The position numbers were made by a program, and so were the translations under genes. Positions 60,285 to 64,000 of a stretch of 64,000 nt of DNA are shown in pieces. The notes below the pieces were generated by a model that was not told the origin of the DNA, ran no database searches, and saw only the letters and a program-made list of their open reading frames with translations. The number at the start of each line of letters is the position of its first letter. Position 1 is the stretch's first letter. Origin of the DNA: Ficedula albicollis (lineage: Eukaryota > Chordata > Aves > Passeriformes > Muscicapidae); contig NC_021692.1 in the NCBI RefSeq assembly GCF_000247815.1, positions 6,275,868 to 6,339,867 on the forward strand, read 5' to 3'.

Positions 60285-61035
60285 TGCCAGGGGCTGGTGG
60301 CATTTCCAGGAGCTGGTGGCACTGCCAGGGGCTGGTGGCATTTCCAGGAGCTGGTGGCATTTCCAGGACCTGGTGGCACTGCCAGGAGCAGGTGGCATTT
60401 CCAGGAGCTGGTGGCACTGCCAGGGGCTGGTGGCACTGCCAGGAGCTGGTGGCACTGATGGGGACCTGGTGGCACTTCTAAGGATCTGGTGATACCTCCA
60501 AGGATCTGGTGGCACTTCCAAGTCCTGTTGGCACCTCTAGGAGTCGGTGGCACTGCCAGGACCCGGTGACACCTTCAAGGATCCAGTGACACCCCCAGGA
60601 CCCGGTGACACCCCCAGGACCCAGTGACACCCCCAGGACCCGGTGACACCCCCAGGACCCAGTGACACCTCCAGGACCCGGTGGCACCTCCAGAACTCGG
60701 TGACTCCAGGATCCGGTGACACCTCCAGAACTCGGTGACACTGCCAGGACCCGGTGGCACCTCCAGGATCTGGTGACACCTCCAAGGACCCAGTGACACG
60801 TTCAGAACCTGGTGACACTTCCAAGGACCTGGTGACACCTCCAGAACCCAGTGACATCTCCAGAACACAGTGACACCCCAGGACCCGGTGGCACTGCCAG
60901 GACCCAGTGAGACCCCAGGACCCGGTGGCACTGCCAGGACCCAGTGACACCCCAGCACCCGCTGTCCCCGTGTCCCCCAGCACCCAGTGAGACCCCAGGA
61001 CCCGGTGACACCCCAGCACCCGCTGTCCCCGTGTC
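60285..61035 (+). repeat. ~15-18-bp GC-rich minisatellite forming the TNFRSF18 5' flank / 5' UTR
   Basis: About 45 units of ctggtggcactgccaggagc (left part) grading into cccggtgacacccccaggac (right part). The final unit cacccgctgtccccgtgtcc abuts the TNFRSF18 ATG, and the same 20-mer occurs once upstream at 60956. Minus-strand frames through it are repeat artefacts. Confidence 0.95.
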
Positions 61036-61038
61036 CCC

Positions 61039-61189
61039 ATGTTGCAGGCCCGGCTGTGGCTGCTGCTGGCGCTGCTGGCCGGGCGCTGGCTGTGCCGGGG
61101 CCGAGCTGGGCTGTGCCAGGACGGGCTGGAACCGCGAGAGATCTGGGGAGGGGGCACCAAGTGCTGCCCCCACTGCACCTGGAGGGCAG
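61039..61189 (+). CDS. TNFRSF18: TNFRSF18 exon 1 (signal peptide, start of CRD1)
   Basis: The ATG opens the signal peptide and directly follows the GC-rich minisatellite. A second upstream ATG is absent. Ends with KCCPHCTWRA and a split Gly. Confidence 0.87.
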
Positions 61190-62463
61190 GTGAGCCCGGA
61201 ACGGGGGGCAAATGTGTGTGAATTGTGTGTAAATGTGGGGTATTGTGTATTAATGTGTGTGAATTGTGTGTAAATGATATTGTGTATTAATGTGTGTGAA
61301 TTGTGTGTAAATGATATTGTGTATTAATGTGTGTGAATTGTGTGTAAATGATATTGTGTATTAATGTGTGTGAATTGTGTGTAAATGCGTGTAAATGTGT
61401 GTAATTGCGTGTAAATGTGTGTAATTGTGTGTAAATGTGTGTGATATTGTGTGTAAATGTGTCTGATATTGTGTATTAATGTGTGTGAATTGTGAGTAAT
61501 TGTGTGTAAATGTGTGTGAATTGTGTGTAAATGTGTGTGATATTGTATGTAAATGTGTGTGATATTGTGTATTAATGTGTGTGAATTGTGTGTAAAGGAT
61601 ATTGTGTATTAATGTGTGTGAGTAGTGTGTAATTGTGTGTAAATGTGTGATATTGTGTATTAATGTGTGTGAATTGTGTGGAAATGTGTGTGAATTGTGT
61701 GGAAATGTGTGATATTGTGTATTAATGTGTATTAATGTGTATTAATGGCAGTAAACTGTGTAAATGTGTGTTATTGAGTGTAAATTGTGTGTATTTGTGT
61801 GTAAGTGGGGATAAATTGTGTGTAAATGTGGGTAAATTGTATGTAATAGTGTGTAATTGTGAGTTAATGTGTGTAAATTGTGTGCAATTGTGTGGCAATT
61901 GTGTGTAAATGGGAATTAATTTTGTCTAAATGGGTTTGTGTAATTTGTGTGCAAATGTGTGTAATAGTGTGGCAATTGTGTGCAAATGGGAATTAATTTG
62001 GTCTAAATGGGTTTGTGTAATTTGTGTGCAAATGTGTGTAATAGTGTGCGAATTGTATGTGTTAATGTGTGTAAATTGTTTGTAAATGTGTGTGTATTGT
62101 GTGTCAATGGGACGTAATTGTGTGTAATTACAGGAAAAATGTGTGTAAATAGGAGTAAATTTTTTGTCAATGTGGATAAAGTGTGTGTGAGTTTTGTAAA
62201 TTGTGGGAAATTCTGGGTAAATGGGAGTAAATTGTGTGTAAATGTGGGTAAAGTGTGTGTAACTGTGTGTGTTATTGAGTGTAAATTGGGTGTAAATGGG
62301 TGTAAATTGCGTGTAAATGTGGGCAAAGTGTGTAAAAATCCCCTTCCTGCCCGCAGGAGATGCCACCCCCTGCGAGGCATCGCCGGACCACGACTGCAAA
62401 TGTCCCGAGGGCTTCGGCTGCTCCGACAAACCCTGCCAGTTCTGCCAGAGACTGCCCCGCTGT

Positions 62464-62491
<28 letters not shown>
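61039..62491 (+). CDS. TNFRSF18: TNFRSF18 (GITR), first two coding exons; gene continues off the window
   Basis: Exons 61039-61189 (acceptor not needed, donor gtgagc) and 62357-62491 (acceptor cccgcag, donor gtaatt) join in phase. GITR is a TNF-receptor-superfamily co-stimulatory receptor of regulatory and activated T cells, and lies next to TNFRSF4 in tetrapods. Seen: a signal peptide with core ARLWLLLALLAGRWLC, then a Cys-rich segment KCCPHCTWRAGDATPCEASP, DHDCKCPEGFGC and KPCQFCQRLPRCEPGWEPRR, spaced like human GITR (ECCSEWDCMCVQPEFHC, then CRHHPCPPGQGVQ). The rest (further Cys-rich domain, transmembrane helix, TRAF tail) is not in the window. Identity rests on moderate similarity plus gene order; another TNFR family member is the alternative but is less likely. 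Confidence 0.87.
61190..62345 (+). repeat. TG-rich minisatellite filling TNFRSF18 intron 1
   Basis: About 1.15 kb of gtgtgtaaatgtgtgtgaat-type units of 10-40 bp, with a homogeneous ~53-bp segment (gatattgtgtattaatgtgt) near 61265-61390. It ends about 10 bp before the exon 2 acceptor. Confidence 0.95.
62357..62491 (+). CDS. TNFRSF18: TNFRSF18 exon 2
   Basis: Encodes GDATPCEASPDHDCKCPEGF, GCSDKPCQFCQRLP and RCEPGWEPRRI plus a split codon. Its last 28 bases and the donor belong to the 52-bp repeat that follows. Confidence 0.87.
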
Positions 62492-63795
<1,304 letters not shown>

Positions 63796-64000
63796 TGGGA
63801 ACAGGATTGGGAATGGGAATGGGGCAGGGAATGGGAATAGGAATGGAAATGGGAAAGGGAATGGGGAATGGGAGTGGAAATGGGAATGGGGAATGGGAAT
63901 GGGAGTGACAATGGGAATGGGGCAGGGAATGGGAATGGGAGTGGAAATGGGAGTGGGAATAGGAGTGGGATTGGGAATGGGAATGGGAATTGGGAACAGG
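63796..64000 (+). repeat. (GGGAAT)n-like short repeat
   Basis: Degenerate gggaatgggaatggggaatg hexamer-based sequence runs to the window edge, in TNFRSF18 intron 2. Confidence 0.92.

Noticed and set aside
60027..61211. Minus-strand frames such as PPGPGGVTGSWGCH repeats opposite the TNFRSF18 5' flank
   Set aside because: Reverse reading of the 15-18-bp minisatellite.

Overview
This is eukaryotic, vertebrate DNA, almost certainly avian: exon/intron genes with GT-AG junctions, truncated CR1-type LINE 3' ends in both orientations, CpG-rich promoters and very dense minisatellites, as on a GC-rich bird microchromosome. A songbird is likely but is inferred from repeat style only. Five genes are recognisable in a linkage group I recall as conserved with human 1p36.33 (in birds chromosome 21, from memory): C1QTNF12 (+, one exon visible), B3GALT6 (-, single exon, N-terminal third missing), SDF4 (+, complete coding sequence in six coding exons, 347 residues), TNFRSF4/OX40 (+, seven coding exons, one interrupted by an N gap) and TNFRSF18/GITR (+, first two exons, the rest beyond the window edge).

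Layout: 1-4.7 kb holds a 52-bp minisatellite and one C1QTNF12 exon; 8.5-26.5 kb is intergenic sequence with minisatellites, CR1 pieces and two near-identical local duplications; 26.9-27.6 kb is the B3GALT6 remnant; 28.3-28.9 kb is a head-to-head CpG promoter shared with SDF4; 28.9-47.6 kb is SDF4 with repeat-filled introns; 48.8-56.6 kb is TNFRSF4; 57-61 kb is spacer repeats; from 61 kb on is TNFRSF18. SDF4 (Golgi Ca2+-binding Cab45) and B3GALT6 (Golgi galactosyltransferase II of the glycosaminoglycan linker) are housekeeping secretory-pathway genes sharing a promoter; TNFRSF4 and TNFRSF18 are adjacent T-cell co-stimulatory receptors of the TNF-receptor superfamily.

About 16.6 kb (roughly a quarter) of the window consists of 24 pure G tracts of 18 to 3,879 bases, all G on this strand and never C. 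Several are bounded by intact Illumina adapter sequence, and one replaces five ordinary bases in the second copy of a duplicated block. They are best read as no-signal (dark) base calls from two-colour sequencing that were built into the assembly, not as genome. They swallow the B3GALT6 N-terminus, SDF4 exon 1 and probably C1QTNF12 exons, and they create long false polyglycine/polyproline reading frames. There are also two N gaps.

The most interesting biology is that tandem repeats have captured exon edges. The 3' end of SDF4 exon 5 with its splice donor is reiterated seven more times in the following intron, and the 3' end plus donor of TNFRSF18 exon 2 is reiterated in a 52-bp array. In addition, short-unit GC-rich minisatellites run up to the start codons of both TNFRSF4 and TNFRSF18, and a 33-bp coding repeat builds the TNFRSF4 stalk. 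I found no CRISPR array, RNA gene, virus or unknown multi-gene system.
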